Below are positions 7,444-17,177 of a DNA stretch of 64,000 nucleotides, piece after piece. This DNA comes from an uncultured Nitrospiraceae bacterium (GTDB lineage: Bacteria; Nitrospirota; Thermodesulfovibrionia; Thermodesulfovibrionales; Thermodesulfovibrionaceae): assembly GCA_937139565.1 (NCBI GenBank), contig CAKZQH010000072.1, positions 1-64,000 of the forward strand, given 5' to 3'. Below the pieces are notes generated by a model. The model did not search any database, was not told where the DNA came from, and was given only the letters and a program-made list of their open reading frames with translations. The translations under genes and the position numbers were made by a program. How positions within the stretch are numbered: position 1 is the stretch's first letter; each line of letters begins with the position of its first letter.

Positions 7444-10400
7444 ATGTTAAAGGTAAGTGTAAATATTTGGATTAAATTAAAGGAGCATTTATTTTTTGAT
7501 ATGAAAGAGAAAAAAATTTTTATTTTAAAAAGAAAGTTTTTTTTGCTAGTATGCATAATTTTTTTTATTATTTTTTTTCTTTTGGTAAAAATAAATATAA
7601 CACCTTTTTTGCTTAATCCAGTTAAAGACGAGTTAAAAAATATAACAGGTCAAAACATATCAATTGAACGGATATCAATTAGCTTTTTTCCCCTTTATGT
7701 AGAATTTAAAAATTTAGTCATTTTTAAATCAGAAGATAATAGCCTAAGAATAGAAAAAATAAAACTATATCCTGGATTTACGAAGATATTTAATAAAGAA
7801 ATTGAAATAAGACGAACAATTTTAATTAATGGAAATTTTAATTTTGATTTGCCAACTCTTAATGAAATTATTAACAATATTGATCTATATTTTAAAAAAA
7901 TCTTAAGAGTTCCTTTGAAATTAAGATTTAATTCTTTAGACATAGAAAATATATCTGGAACAATAAAAATAAAAAGAGATTTAAACATAGGATTTTTCCA
8001 ATTTAATAGCCGAATAAAATTAAAGGAAAAAACAGTCATATCAATGATAACCAATATAAAAATTCTGTCAGAAGTTTATCCTAATGTGGATACAAATATT
8101 AAAGCAAGCTTAGAAGTAAAGGATAATGAGGTTATCTTTGAAGAATTGAAAATATTTGAGATAAGTTCATTTATTAAAACTGCTGGAAGTATCAATTATT
8201 TAAATTTTTTAGGGGAGCTTTATGTAACTGGAAAGCTATTTTTTAAATCTTTAATGAAATTCTTTGGATTTACTTCAAGTAACTACGGTGAGTTAGATGT
8301 GGAAGGCAAAATCCATCTAATAGAGGCTAAAGATTGGTTAAATAAAATTAAATTAAATATTTCTTTCAAAGGCTCATTTCTATTAGAAGAGTTAATGAAG
8401 ATTTTAAAAGTTACTGAAAAATTAAGTGGATTAACAGAAATATATCAAGGTAAACTTGAGGGAACTCTTTCTGATTTCGAGGTTTATGGCAAGGTTAAAT
8501 TAAAAAATGGAAATATTCTGGGAGTAAAGTCAGACGAAATTAAAACTAACTACCAATATAAAAGGGGAATATTAGAATTTAGAGATGGTAAAATAAAACT
8601 TTATGGAGGCTCGGCAAAGGCTTATGTATGGATTACTTTGCCAAAAGTTATTAGTCATTATGTTTCTTTAGAGATTAATAATGTATCAAGTAATAGAATA
8701 TTTGAGTTAATAAATTGGAATCCTCAAATTGCTGAGGGAGTGGTTAATGGATGGCTCATTTCTCAAGGGAATATTTTCTCTCCAAGAGGTTCTTTTGTCT
8801 ATGAAAGAAAATCAGATATTCCAAGGGATTTAAGAGGAAAGATAAATTTCATAAAAGGTGATTTCGAATCAAAGAATAGCTCATATATCTTTAAGTCACT
8901 TGAATTTTTCTTAGACAAGACCACCGCATATGCAACTGGTTATGTGGATTTGAAAAATAACAATCTCAACTTCAATTTTGATTCAAAGTCTAATGACATT
9001 AGTGAACTTTTAAAACCCTATCAACAGGGAATTTACGGAGATGCTTATATAAATGGCAAACTTTCTGGACCGATTACTGATCCTCAAATCAGTTTAAATT
9101 TCATATCAAATAATCTTAATGTAGCGTTGGATGAAATAGAGGAAAAGGTAAAAAATCAGACTTTTACATTCGAGCATTTGAAGGGAAACATCGAATATCG
9201 AAAGAATTTTTTAAATAGTAGTATAGTTGGAGAAAATTTATCAATCAAAGGCAAAATATTTTTTCCTAATGCCAAAAATCTTTTTGAATTATCTAACCCC
9301 ATATTTGATATAAGTTTCTATTTCAATAATGTGGATGTTAAAAACTTTTATTTAAAACAATTAGGAGATAATTTGCATACAAGAATGGATATTAAAGGAA
9401 ATATCAAAGATAAAGGTTCTGTCACAGCTGATGTTATAATGGCTCCAGTTTATATCGGAAATAAAAAAGCAATAGATAAAGCATTTTTAAGTTTGCTCTT
9501 ACAGAAACATTCTCTTTCAATAAATAAAGGAGATTTTTATGTAAATGATCAAGTCTTGCAGGTAGCTGGGCATATAGATTTTAACGGACAGATAGACATC
9601 ATAGGAAAATCGAAGAATTTTAATGTTACCCCCTTTATTGAAAAACAAGCTATAAAATTAAACATGAAATATTTAGATAAATTTGAGCTTAATAGCCTGA
9701 ATTTTCTATTAAAAGGCTCTTTCTCTAATCCTGCTTTTAAGGGTGATACAGAGGTTAAAATTAGGAGCAAAAATGGAAAAATTTGTGATGGAAATATGAG
9801 TTTTAACTATGAATTTGACCGTCTTGTGATAAAATCTAATCTCTTACGGAACATTTCTTTTCTTGTTGAAGGTTCCCTTGATAAAGATAATTGGAAGATT
9901 AACGGAGAATTTCATTCAGCAAGAGTTGATGCGCTATTAGGACTTTTTATTAATAATCTATCTGAGGATTTTGTTTTTATGGTAGATGGCAAAATTGAAG
10001 GTTCTATTAGCGGAGATAAAATAAATACTCAGATGGATTTAAATAGAGTATTTACCAGAATTTACGGGATAGGACTTAATAACAAAAATATAGTCAAAAT
10101 AAATGTGAAGAACAATAATATCTATTTTGATCCTATTATGCTTATTGGGCAATCTACAGAATTAATGATTAAAGGGAAGGTTGTGGATTATTACGATATT
10201 TTAATTGAAGGTAACTCTGATTTAAGACCTTTCAAAGCAATTTTAAAACTTGATGATTTAAGAGGAAGAGCCTCAATGCTTGTATATATATATGGAGACA
10301 GAGAGAATCCTGAAATAGCAGGAGAAATTGAAACAAAAAATTCTTCAATAACTATTAAAAAAGATATTCCCTCTTTTAACAATTTGAATGCAATCATTTC

Positions 10401-11451
10401 ATTTAATGAAGACAGAGTCTTAATTGAAAAAGCCTCAGCCACTTTCTCACAAGGGACTGTTCAACTTGAAGGAAGTGCATATCTTGAAAAATTTAAGATA
10501 AAAAATGTTGCTTTATTAGGTAAATTTTCGGATGTTAGATGGATTTTTACTCCAAAGTGCTGGGCCTATTTAGATGGTCAAATTTATTTATCAGGAGATT
10601 ATGATCATCCCGTTTTGTCAGGCCAAGTTAATGTTAGCAGGGGAGTTTATATTGAAAGATTTGATTGGACTAAACTTGCCCTTCAGTCAAGATCAGCGAC
10701 ACCAGTAGCTTCTAAGGATAGTTGGTTAAGTAATTTAAAGTTTAATTTGAGAATACAAGGAGATAATTTCTTTGTAAACAATAATCTTGCCACAATGAAC
10801 ATAAACAGTGATTTGATATTAAAAGGGACATTGGATGAACCTGCTTTTCTTGGCTGGATAAATGCTAAGGACGGATGGGTATATTTTAGAGGAAACAAAT
10901 TTGATATATCGAGACTGCTCATTCAGTTTACAGAGGCAGCGCCAACTAATCCATATATTAATCTTACTGCTCGAACAAATATAAATCAATATAATGTAAA
11001 TCTAAATATTAATGGATATATTGATCAGTTTAATCTTCTCTTGAGTTCTAATCCACCTCTTTCAGAACAAGAACTTCTTAACTTACTCGTACTTGGGCAA
11101 AGTGCGACCTCAACTGGAGGAATTCCAGGTGCTTCTGAAGCAGCATCATTCATCACTGGACAGATGGAAGAGGTAATTCAGGAAAGAATTAGGGGAATTA
11201 CAGGGCTTGACATAATGACAGTTGAGCCTGCAATTTCTAAATCAACTGGGACAATAAATCCAAGAATTACAGTGGGAAAAAAACTTATGGATGGAAAAAT
11301 GACAGTAACCTATTCCACTGCAACCGGGACTACTGTGGAACATATTATTAAAGTTGAATATTTTATCAAAAAAGGAATTTATCTGGTTGGAACAAGAGAT
11401 GAAATAGGAGGAATCTCTGGTGCGATTAAATTTCGTTTTGAGTTTCGTTAA
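7444..11451 (+). CDS. tamB: TamB-like translocation/assembly protein (AsmA/DUF490)
   Basis: 1335 aa, N-terminal TM, long beta-rich repeats, C-terminal LSEQELLNLLVLGQSA... and GLDIMTVEP...VGKKLMDGKMTVTYSTA typical of TamB. Confidence 0.88.
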   Translation: MLKVSVNIWIKLKEHLFFDMKEKKIFILKRKFFLLVCIIFFIIFFLLVKINITPFLLNPVKDELKNITGQNISIERISISFFPLYVEFKNLVIFKSEDNSLRIEKIKLYPGFTKIFNKEIEIRRTILINGNFNFDLPTLNEIINNIDLYFKKILRVPLKLRFNSLDIENISGTIKIKRDLNIGFFQFNSRIKLKEKTVISMITNIKILSEVYPNVDTNIKASLEVKDNEVIFEELKIFEISSFIKTAGSINYLNFLGELYVTGKLFFKSLMKFFGFTSSNYGELDVEGKIHLIEAKDWLNKIKLNISFKGSFLLEELMKILKVTEKLSGLTEIYQGKLEGTLSDFEVYGKVKLKNGNILGVKSDEIKTNYQYKRGILEFRDGKIKLYGGSAKAYVWITLPKVISHYVSLEINNVSSNRIFELINWNPQIAEGVVNGWLISQGNIFSPRGSFVYERKSDIPRDLRGKINFIKGDFESKNSSYIFKSLEFFLDKTTAYATGYVDLKNNNLNFNFDSKSNDISELLKPYQQGIYGDAYINGKLSGPITDPQISLNFISNNLNVALDEIEEKVKNQTFTFEHLKGNIEYRKNFLNSSIVGENLSIKGKIFFPNAKNLFELSNPIFDISFYFNNVDVKNFYLKQLGDNLHTRMDIKGNIKDKGSVTADVIMAPVYIGNKKAIDKAFLSLLLQKHSLSINKGDFYVNDQVLQVAGHIDFNGQIDIIGKSKNFNVTPFIEKQAIKLNMKYLDKFELNSLNFLLKGSFSNPAFKGDTEVKIRSKNGKICDGNMSFNYEFDRLVIKSNLLRNISFLVEGSLDKDNWKINGEFHSARVDALLGLFINNLSEDFVFMVDGKIEGSISGDKINTQMDLNRVFTRIYGIGLNNKNIVKINVKNNNIYFDPIMLIGQSTELMIKGKVVDYYDILIEGNSDLRPFKAILKLDDLRGRASMLVYIYGDRENPEIAGEIETKNSSITIKKDIPSFNNLNAIISFNEDRVLIEKASATFSQGTVQLEGSAYLEKFKIKNVALLGKFSDVRWIFTPKCWAYLDGQIYLSGDYDHPVLSGQVNVSRGVYIERFDWTKLALQSRSATPVASKDSWLSNLKFNLRIQGDNFFVNNNLATMNINSDLILKGTLDEPAFLGWINAKDGWVYFRGNKFDISRLLIQFTEAAPTNPYINLTARTNINQYNVNLNINGYIDQFNLLLSSNPPLSEQELLNLLVLGQSATSTGGIPGASEAASFITGQMEEVIQERIRGITGLDIMTVEPAISKSTGTINPRITVGKKLMDGKMTVTYSTATGTTVEHIIKVEYFIKKGIYLVGTRDEIGGISGAIKFRFEFR

Positions 11452-14074
11452 ATTTTTTCTTATTCTGATAATATTTATTTCCTCTGCTTATGCTTCAGAA
11501 GATATTGTTGAGAAAATCGAAATAAATGGTTTATCGTCAATCTCTAAAAAAGAGTTTCTATATCTTATGGGTATTGAAGAAAATAAGAAGCTAAACAGAG
11601 AAGAGATTAACCGTGGAATTAAAAGGGTTTTCCTAAAAAATGTATTCGAAGACATAAGGGTGGAAATTGATAATAAAGTTTTAAGAATTGCTGTTAAAGA
11701 AAAACCAATAATAGAAGAAATTAAAATAAGCGGTAACATACATTTCTCTGAAAAATTTTATAAAAATCTCCTTTTATTTAATAGAGGAGATAGATTAAAT
11801 GAGATTCAACTTAATAAAACGAAGAAAAAAATAGAGGAGGAACTGAAAAAAAGAGGGTATTTAAATGGAAAAATAAGGGTTGATAAAATACAGAAAGGTG
11901 AAAGATTAAATATCGAGCTTATTGTCGATGAGGGGTCACCAATAATTATAAAATCTATAAAATGGGAGGGTTCTGTTGACGAACATATTAAAGCATTTCT
12001 GAAATTACAACCAAATGACCCCTTTGATAAAGTAGCGCTTGAAGATTTTATTCAACGGGCAAGAGAATATCTTCAAAAACAGGGCTTAATTGGTTCTGAC
12101 ATTAAATATTCATTTAAGGATTCGGAATTAACGATTTTTGTTCAACAAGGTATAAGAGTTAAAGTTGAAATAAAAGGCAATGAATCTCTGTCTACGGGTG
12201 AACTAAAAAATATTATAATGGCTCACTTCCAGGATAGAGTAAATGAGGAAATTATTAAAGACACCGTAAACAGTCTAATAAGCTTTTACAAATTGAGAGG
12301 TTTCCCAGAGGTAAAGGTGGTCCCTCTCATTCAACAGGAGACAAGTATATGGGAAATTACTTATTTTATCGCAGAGGGAGGGCAAAAAATTATTGAAAAG
12401 GTAACTTTTGATAAAACAAGTTTAAGAGAAGATGAGTTAAAAGTCATTCTTTTTAACAAAGAAGGAGCGCCTTTTAACTATGATGAATTGTTAAATGATA
12501 GACAAAGGATTGAAGACTTTTTCAGGTCAAAAGGATATTATGCAGTTAAAGTCTATCAACCAGAAGCAAAAGAGGTTGAAGAAAATAAAATGCATATCAC
12601 TTTCAAAATTGAAGAAAATAAAGCCGTAAAAATAAAGTCGATAGAACTTTCAGTTTTCGATGATTTTTTAAAGGAAGAAATAAATACTTTAATTGATAAT
12701 TATAAAGAGAGATTATTTAGCGATGCTGTATTTTTTGAAATTAAAAGAAAAATAAGAGAAATTTATTTAAAAAACGGCTATCCTCAAACATTAATAGATG
12801 GTAAGTATGAAATTAAAGAAGATAAAGCTTTCATTTATATACATGTGAATAAAGGAAGTAAAAAAGTGTTTGGAAGATCAATTATTCTTGGTAATAACAA
12901 AACTAAAACTGACTTTATTTATAAGAGACTTTTGTCTAAGGAGGAACAACCTTATAATCCCTATATAATTGATAGTGAAAGACAATCACTATATAAAACA
13001 GGGCTTTTTTCAAAAATAGATATAAATGTTGAACCATATGATGATTCAATTGATTTGATTTATCAACTTGAAGAAAATCCTGCAGGAGCCTTTGAATTTG
13101 GATTTGGTTATGGCGAGTATGAAAGAGCTAAGGGTTTTTTAGAGCTGTCTTATATAAATTTATTTGGAATGAATAAACAAATCTTTTCAAGAGCAGAATT
13201 AAGCAGCATTGAACATAGGACTTACGTAACCTATGTAGATCCCTGGATATGGAAGGATTTAACATACAAGTTATCGTTAATTTATGAAAAAATTGATGTT
13301 AAAAATATTGACACAAAAGAAATTATTTATAAATTACAAAGATACGGACTTTCAACTGGTTTTGAAAAAAAGTTTTTAGATTACTTTAAAGCTGAACTTC
13401 TTTATGAAGTAAATTATTCTAAAACTTGGGATGTTATGCCAGAAGTGGTTATTACCGATAAAGATATTGGAAAAATATTTATAAGCGGATTTAAGGGGTC
13501 TTTGATTTATGATACAAGAGACAATGTTTTTGATCCTAAGAAAGGATGGTTAATAGGCGTTACTTCAAAAATCAGTAATAAATTTTTAGGCTCAGAAATC
13601 AATTTCCTAAAAACATCCTTTTATCTTAATAAATATACTGAGCTAACACCTGGATTAGTTCTCGCAAATTCCATTAGGGCAGGGTGGGCTTGGCTTTATG
13701 GAGACAGCAAAGACCTTCCAATTTCTGAAAGATATTTTATGGGTGGAAGAGACACAGTTAGAGGCTATGCACAAAACACACTTGGACCCAAAAAAGATGG
13801 AGAACCAACTGGAGGTAATGCCTTTTTGATTGGGAATATTGAACTGCGAACACATTTAGGAAAAAATTTTTATCTAATTAACTTTCTTGATTTCGGTAAT
13901 GTCTGGAGTAGAGTAGGTGAGGTAAGCCTTTCAAGCCTTAAATATACCGCTGGAATTGGATTAAGGTATAAAACACCAGTAGGACCTATAAGAATAGATT
14001 ATGGACACAAACTTAATAGAGAAAAGGGAGAATCTCGTGGTGAGATACATTTTAGTATTGGTCACGCTTTTTAA
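11420..14074 (+). CDS. bamA: BamA/TamA-family outer-membrane assembly protein with multiple POTRA domains
   Basis: Signal peptide, repeated POTRA-like segments, C-terminal barrel with YFMGGRDTVRGYAQNTLGP and PVGPIRIDYGHKLN...HFSIGHAF. Confidence 0.9.
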   Translation: MRLNFVLSFVKFFLILIIFISSAYASEDIVEKIEINGLSSISKKEFLYLMGIEENKKLNREEINRGIKRVFLKNVFEDIRVEIDNKVLRIAVKEKPIIEEIKISGNIHFSEKFYKNLLLFNRGDRLNEIQLNKTKKKIEEELKKRGYLNGKIRVDKIQKGERLNIELIVDEGSPIIIKSIKWEGSVDEHIKAFLKLQPNDPFDKVALEDFIQRAREYLQKQGLIGSDIKYSFKDSELTIFVQQGIRVKVEIKGNESLSTGELKNIIMAHFQDRVNEEIIKDTVNSLISFYKLRGFPEVKVVPLIQQETSIWEITYFIAEGGQKIIEKVTFDKTSLREDELKVILFNKEGAPFNYDELLNDRQRIEDFFRSKGYYAVKVYQPEAKEVEENKMHITFKIEENKAVKIKSIELSVFDDFLKEEINTLIDNYKERLFSDAVFFEIKRKIREIYLKNGYPQTLIDGKYEIKEDKAFIYIHVNKGSKKVFGRSIILGNNKTKTDFIYKRLLSKEEQPYNPYIIDSERQSLYKTGLFSKIDINVEPYDDSIDLIYQLEENPAGAFEFGFGYGEYERAKGFLELSYINLFGMNKQIFSRAELSSIEHRTYVTYVDPWIWKDLTYKLSLIYEKIDVKNIDTKEIIYKLQRYGLSTGFEKKFLDYFKAELLYEVNYSKTWDVMPEVVITDKDIGKIFISGFKGSLIYDTRDNVFDPKKGWLIGVTSKISNKFLGSEINFLKTSFYLNKYTELTPGLVLANSIRAGWAWLYGDSKDLPISERYFMGGRDTVRGYAQNTLGPKKDGEPTGGNAFLIGNIELRTHLGKNFYLINFLDFGNVWSRVGEVSLSSLKYTAGIGLRYKTPVGPIRIDYGHKLNREKGESRGEIHFSIGHAF

Positions 14075-14522
14075 CTTAATTATTGCTTCACATACTTATG
14101 GAGAGTTTATCAATAGAGTAGTTGCATACGTAGATAATATACCAATAACTCTTTTAGATTTTGAAAAAGAATATTTAAAAATGAAAGAAAAGTTGCCAAA
14201 TATTGAAAAAGAAGAGGTTATCTCAACCATGATTAATAAAACAGTACTTCTTAAAAAAGCAAAGGAACTTTTTCTCGAAGGGAAGGAAGAAGAACTCCTT
14301 AACAGTTATATAGATTTAAAAATTAAAGCTTCAATTATCATTCCTGAAAATCAAATAAGACAGTACTACGAACAAAATAAGACTAAAATTAACAAACCCT
14401 ATTCTTCAGTAAGAGCTCAAATAGAAAACTATTTATATGAAAGAGAATTAAATAAAAAACTTAAAGAACATATTGAAGAATTGAAGGAAGCAGTAGAGAT
14501 AAAAATAGTTTTTATTCCTTAA
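14037..14522 (+). CDS. SurA/PpiC-like N-terminal domain periplasmic protein (likely GTG start at 14037)
   Basis: From GTG: signal peptide MRYILVLVTLFNLIIASHTYG then FINRVVAYVDNIPITLLDFEKEYLKMKEKLP; the ORF-track ATG at 14001 would precede the signal peptide. Confidence 0.65.
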   Translation: MVRYILVLVTLFNLIIASHTYGEFINRVVAYVDNIPITLLDFEKEYLKMKEKLPNIEKEEVISTMINKTVLLKKAKELFLEGKEEELLNSYIDLKIKASIIIPENQIRQYYEQNKTKINKPYSSVRAQIENYLYERELNKKLKEHIEELKEAVEIKIVFIP

Positions 14523-14970
14523 CTTCATAAATAAGAGCAGTTTCATCGCATTCTGGAAATTTGGGACATCTAATACAATCACCCCATATTTTCTGAGGTA
14601 ATTTAGATTTATCAATTTCTTTAAATCCTACCTTTTTAAAAAAATCTGGTATATAGGTAAGTACGAATACTCTTTTTACTCCCAGTTGTTCTGTTTCTTT
14701 TAAGCACTTTTTAACAAGTTTTTTCCCGATTCCTTGTTTCTGATATTCCTTTTTTACAGCCAGTGAACGAATTTCTGCTAAATCTTCCCATAAAACATGG
14801 AGAGCGCAAACTCCCGTAATTTCCTCTCCTTCTTCAGCAAGATAGAAATCTCGAACATTTTCATACAATTCATTCAATGAGCGTGGTAGCATCTCTCCTT
14901 TTCGCGCAAATTCATTGACTATTTTATGGATTGCTTTTATATCTGAAATCTTAGCTTTTCTAATTTTCAA
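14512..14970 (-). CDS. GNAT N-acetyltransferase, ArgA-like
   Basis: IRKAKISDIKAIHKIVNEFARKGEMLPRSLNELYENVRDFYLAEE...LAEIRSLAVKKEYQKQGIGKKLV. Confidence 0.75.
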   Translation of the reverse strand: MKIRKAKISDIKAIHKIVNEFARKGEMLPRSLNELYENVRDFYLAEEGEEITGVCALHVLWEDLAEIRSLAVKKEYQKQGIGKKLVKKCLKETEQLGVKRVFVLTYIPDFFKKVGFKEIDKSKLPQKIWGDCIRCPKFPECDETALIYEVKE

Positions 14971-15499
14971 AAATTGAAAAACCTCTTAAAATAAGTTTTT
15001 TATTGATTTCTATCATTTCCTTTCTTTTGGGGGGTATGATTTCCTCTATGGTTTCTATAACTTTATCAATGCTTACAATATTAGATATTTTTACAAATGC
15101 TCCAAGAAGAACCATATTGGCAAGTTTTGGATTTGCAATTTGTGATGCCTCAAAAGATGCATTAATTGGATAAATCTTTATTCCGCTTAGAGAGTCTGAA
15201 TTTTTTATTATAGCTGAGTCGTAAATTAAACAGCCTTCAGGGACAACACGACTTTTAAACTTTTTAAAAGATGCTTCGTTTAAGACTATCAAGTAATCAG
15301 CATTTTTAACAATAGGAGAACCAATCATTTCGTCGCCAACAACTACCATGCAATTAGCTGTGCCACCTCTTATTTCAGCTCCATAGGAAGGAAACCAAGT
15401 TACTTCTTTGCCATCTTTCATTGCTGCATGGGCTATTACTTTTCCAAGAAATAGAATTCCTTGTCCACCAGAACCAGCAATAATTATGCGTTTTTCCAT
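14960..15499 (-). CDS. 2-oxoacid:ferredoxin oxidoreductase gamma subunit
   Basis: RIIIAGSGGQGILFLGKVIAHAAM...PSYGAEIRGGTANCMVVV. Confidence 0.88.
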   Translation of the reverse strand: MEKRIIIAGSGGQGILFLGKVIAHAAMKDGKEVTWFPSYGAEIRGGTANCMVVVGDEMIGSPIVKNADYLIVLNEASFKKFKSRVVPEGCLIYDSAIIKNSDSLSGIKIYPINASFEASQIANPKLANMVLLGAFVKISNIVSIDKVIETIEEIIPPKRKEMIEINKKLILRGFSIFEN

Positions 15500-16230
15500 T
15501 TATCTTTTATAACTCCTAATTTAAATTCTTTAAACATGTTTTCTCTTAGCCATTTTAAAGACTCTTCAGGAGTCATTCCCCAATCAGTGGGGCAGGGTGA
15601 TAGCATTTCAACAAAAGAAAATCCTTTGTTTTCTAACTGATATTTAAATGCTTTCTCGATATACTTTTTACTTATTACAATGTTTTTGTAAGAATCTAGC
15701 GAACCTCTTGCAATAAAGGAAGTTCCTTCCAAAGTAGCAAGAATTTCAGATACATGAATAGGATAGCCTGCTTTTTCTGGATCTCTTCCTATAGGAGTCG
15801 TTGTAGTTTTTTGTCCAATAAGAGTAGTCGGTGCCATCTGTCCGCCGGTCATTCCATAGTTGGCATTATTTATGAAAAAAACACAAATATTTTCTCCCCT
15901 ATTGGCAGCATGAATTATTTCTGCTGTTCCAATTGCTGCTAAATCTCCATCTCCTTGATAGGTAAATACTATCTTATCAGGGCATACTCTTTTAATTCCT
16001 GTTGCTGCTGCCGGAGGTCTTCCATGCGGTATTTCCAGAACATCAAAATCAAAATAATCATAAGCAAATACAGCACATCCAACGGGAGCAATTGCTATAA
16101 TCCTCTCTCTTATGCCCAACTGATCTACCACCTCTGCTATTAAGCGATGCGCTATACTGTGTCCACAACCTGGACAGTAGCGAAAGTTGACATCTTTTAG
16201 TGAGTTAGGTTTTGTAAAAATTTTTCTCAT
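15484..16230 (-). CDS. 2-oxoacid:ferredoxin oxidoreductase beta subunit (TPP-binding)
   Basis: FRYCPGCGHSIAHRL...YQGDGDLAAIGTAEIIHAANRGENICVFFINNANYGMTGGQMAPTT. Confidence 0.9.
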   Translation of the reverse strand: MRKIFTKPNSLKDVNFRYCPGCGHSIAHRLIAEVVDQLGIRERIIAIAPVGCAVFAYDYFDFDVLEIPHGRPPAAATGIKRVCPDKIVFTYQGDGDLAAIGTAEIIHAANRGENICVFFINNANYGMTGGQMAPTTLIGQKTTTTPIGRDPEKAGYPIHVSEILATLEGTSFIARGSLDSYKNIVISKKYIEKAFKYQLENKGFSFVEMLSPCPTDWGMTPEESLKWLRENMFKEFKLGVIKDKWKNA

Positions 16231-16235
16231 AACCG

Positions 16236-17177
16236 TTAATTATAACAAAAATATTTATAATTTTTCATTATTCCTTCAATAAAACCGTAATCACTAACAA
16301 TTATATTATTTGCACATATATGTTTAGCAACAGATTCAAGAATCATTAGACCAGGAAGAATTATATCAACTCTATCTTTAATAAGTCCAATAATTTTTTT
16401 TCTTTCATTTAATGGAGTTAAGCGAAGTTTTTCGATAATATTATTAACTTCTTCAAGTGAAACTTTAGTTAAGTGCAATTTCTCAGGTATATAACTATCT
16501 AATTTTAGAGCCATCATTGCAAGGGTTACAGCTGTTCCACCGGTTACAAATATTTTCTCTCTTACTATAGATAAGAATGTACCACCTACTATCGAATGTA
16601 TGTAGTTTCTCAGGTTTTCAATTTCTTCTTGAAGGGGAGGGTCAGTTTTGAAAAATTTTTCATATTCCTTTAAAGCTCCTAAATTTAAGCTTCCCATAAG
16701 GATGCCATCATTGTCTGAATATATCCACTCAGTGCTTCCTCCTCCTATATCTAAGGCAAATAGTTGATTTATTCTATCATCAAGACCTGATTTTATTCCC
16801 TCTAATGTAAAAAAAGCTTCTTCATTACCAGAAATTATTCTGATATTGAGACCCAATTCCTTTTTGACCATTTCAATAAAATCCTGAGAATTTACAGCTT
16901 CTCTCAATGCGCTAGTTCCAACAGCGATTACGGGCTCGGATAAAAATTGCTCAGAAACTTCTTTAAATTTTCTTAAAATTCCTAATGATTTTTCTATGGA
17001 TTTTTCATTTAACTTTTTATTTTTTGATATTTCCGTTCCAAGTCTTGCTACTTTTCGATCAACATAGATTCTTTTTACTCTGTCACCTTCTACTTTACCT
17101 ATAAGAAGCCTTATTGTATTGCTTCCTATATCAATTACTGCAATATTATTAAAAGGTTTCATAGTAGAAATTAACAA
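16236..17177 (-). CDS. Ppx/GppA exopolyphosphatase/phosphatase
   Basis: VIDIGSNTIRLLIG...ISGNEEAFFTLEGIKSG...LFALDIGGGSTEW. Confidence 0.92.
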   Translation of the reverse strand: MLISTMKPFNNIAVIDIGSNTIRLLIGKVEGDRVKRIYVDRKVARLGTEISKNKKLNEKSIEKSLGILRKFKEVSEQFLSEPVIAVGTSALREAVNSQDFIEMVKKELGLNIRIISGNEEAFFTLEGIKSGLDDRINQLFALDIGGGSTEWIYSDNDGILMGSLNLGALKEYEKFFKTDPPLQEEIENLRNYIHSIVGGTFLSIVREKIFVTGGTAVTLAMMALKLDSYIPEKLHLTKVSLEEVNNIIEKLRLTPLNERKKIIGLIKDRVDIILPGLMILESVAKHICANNIIVSDYGFIEGIMKNYKYFCYN

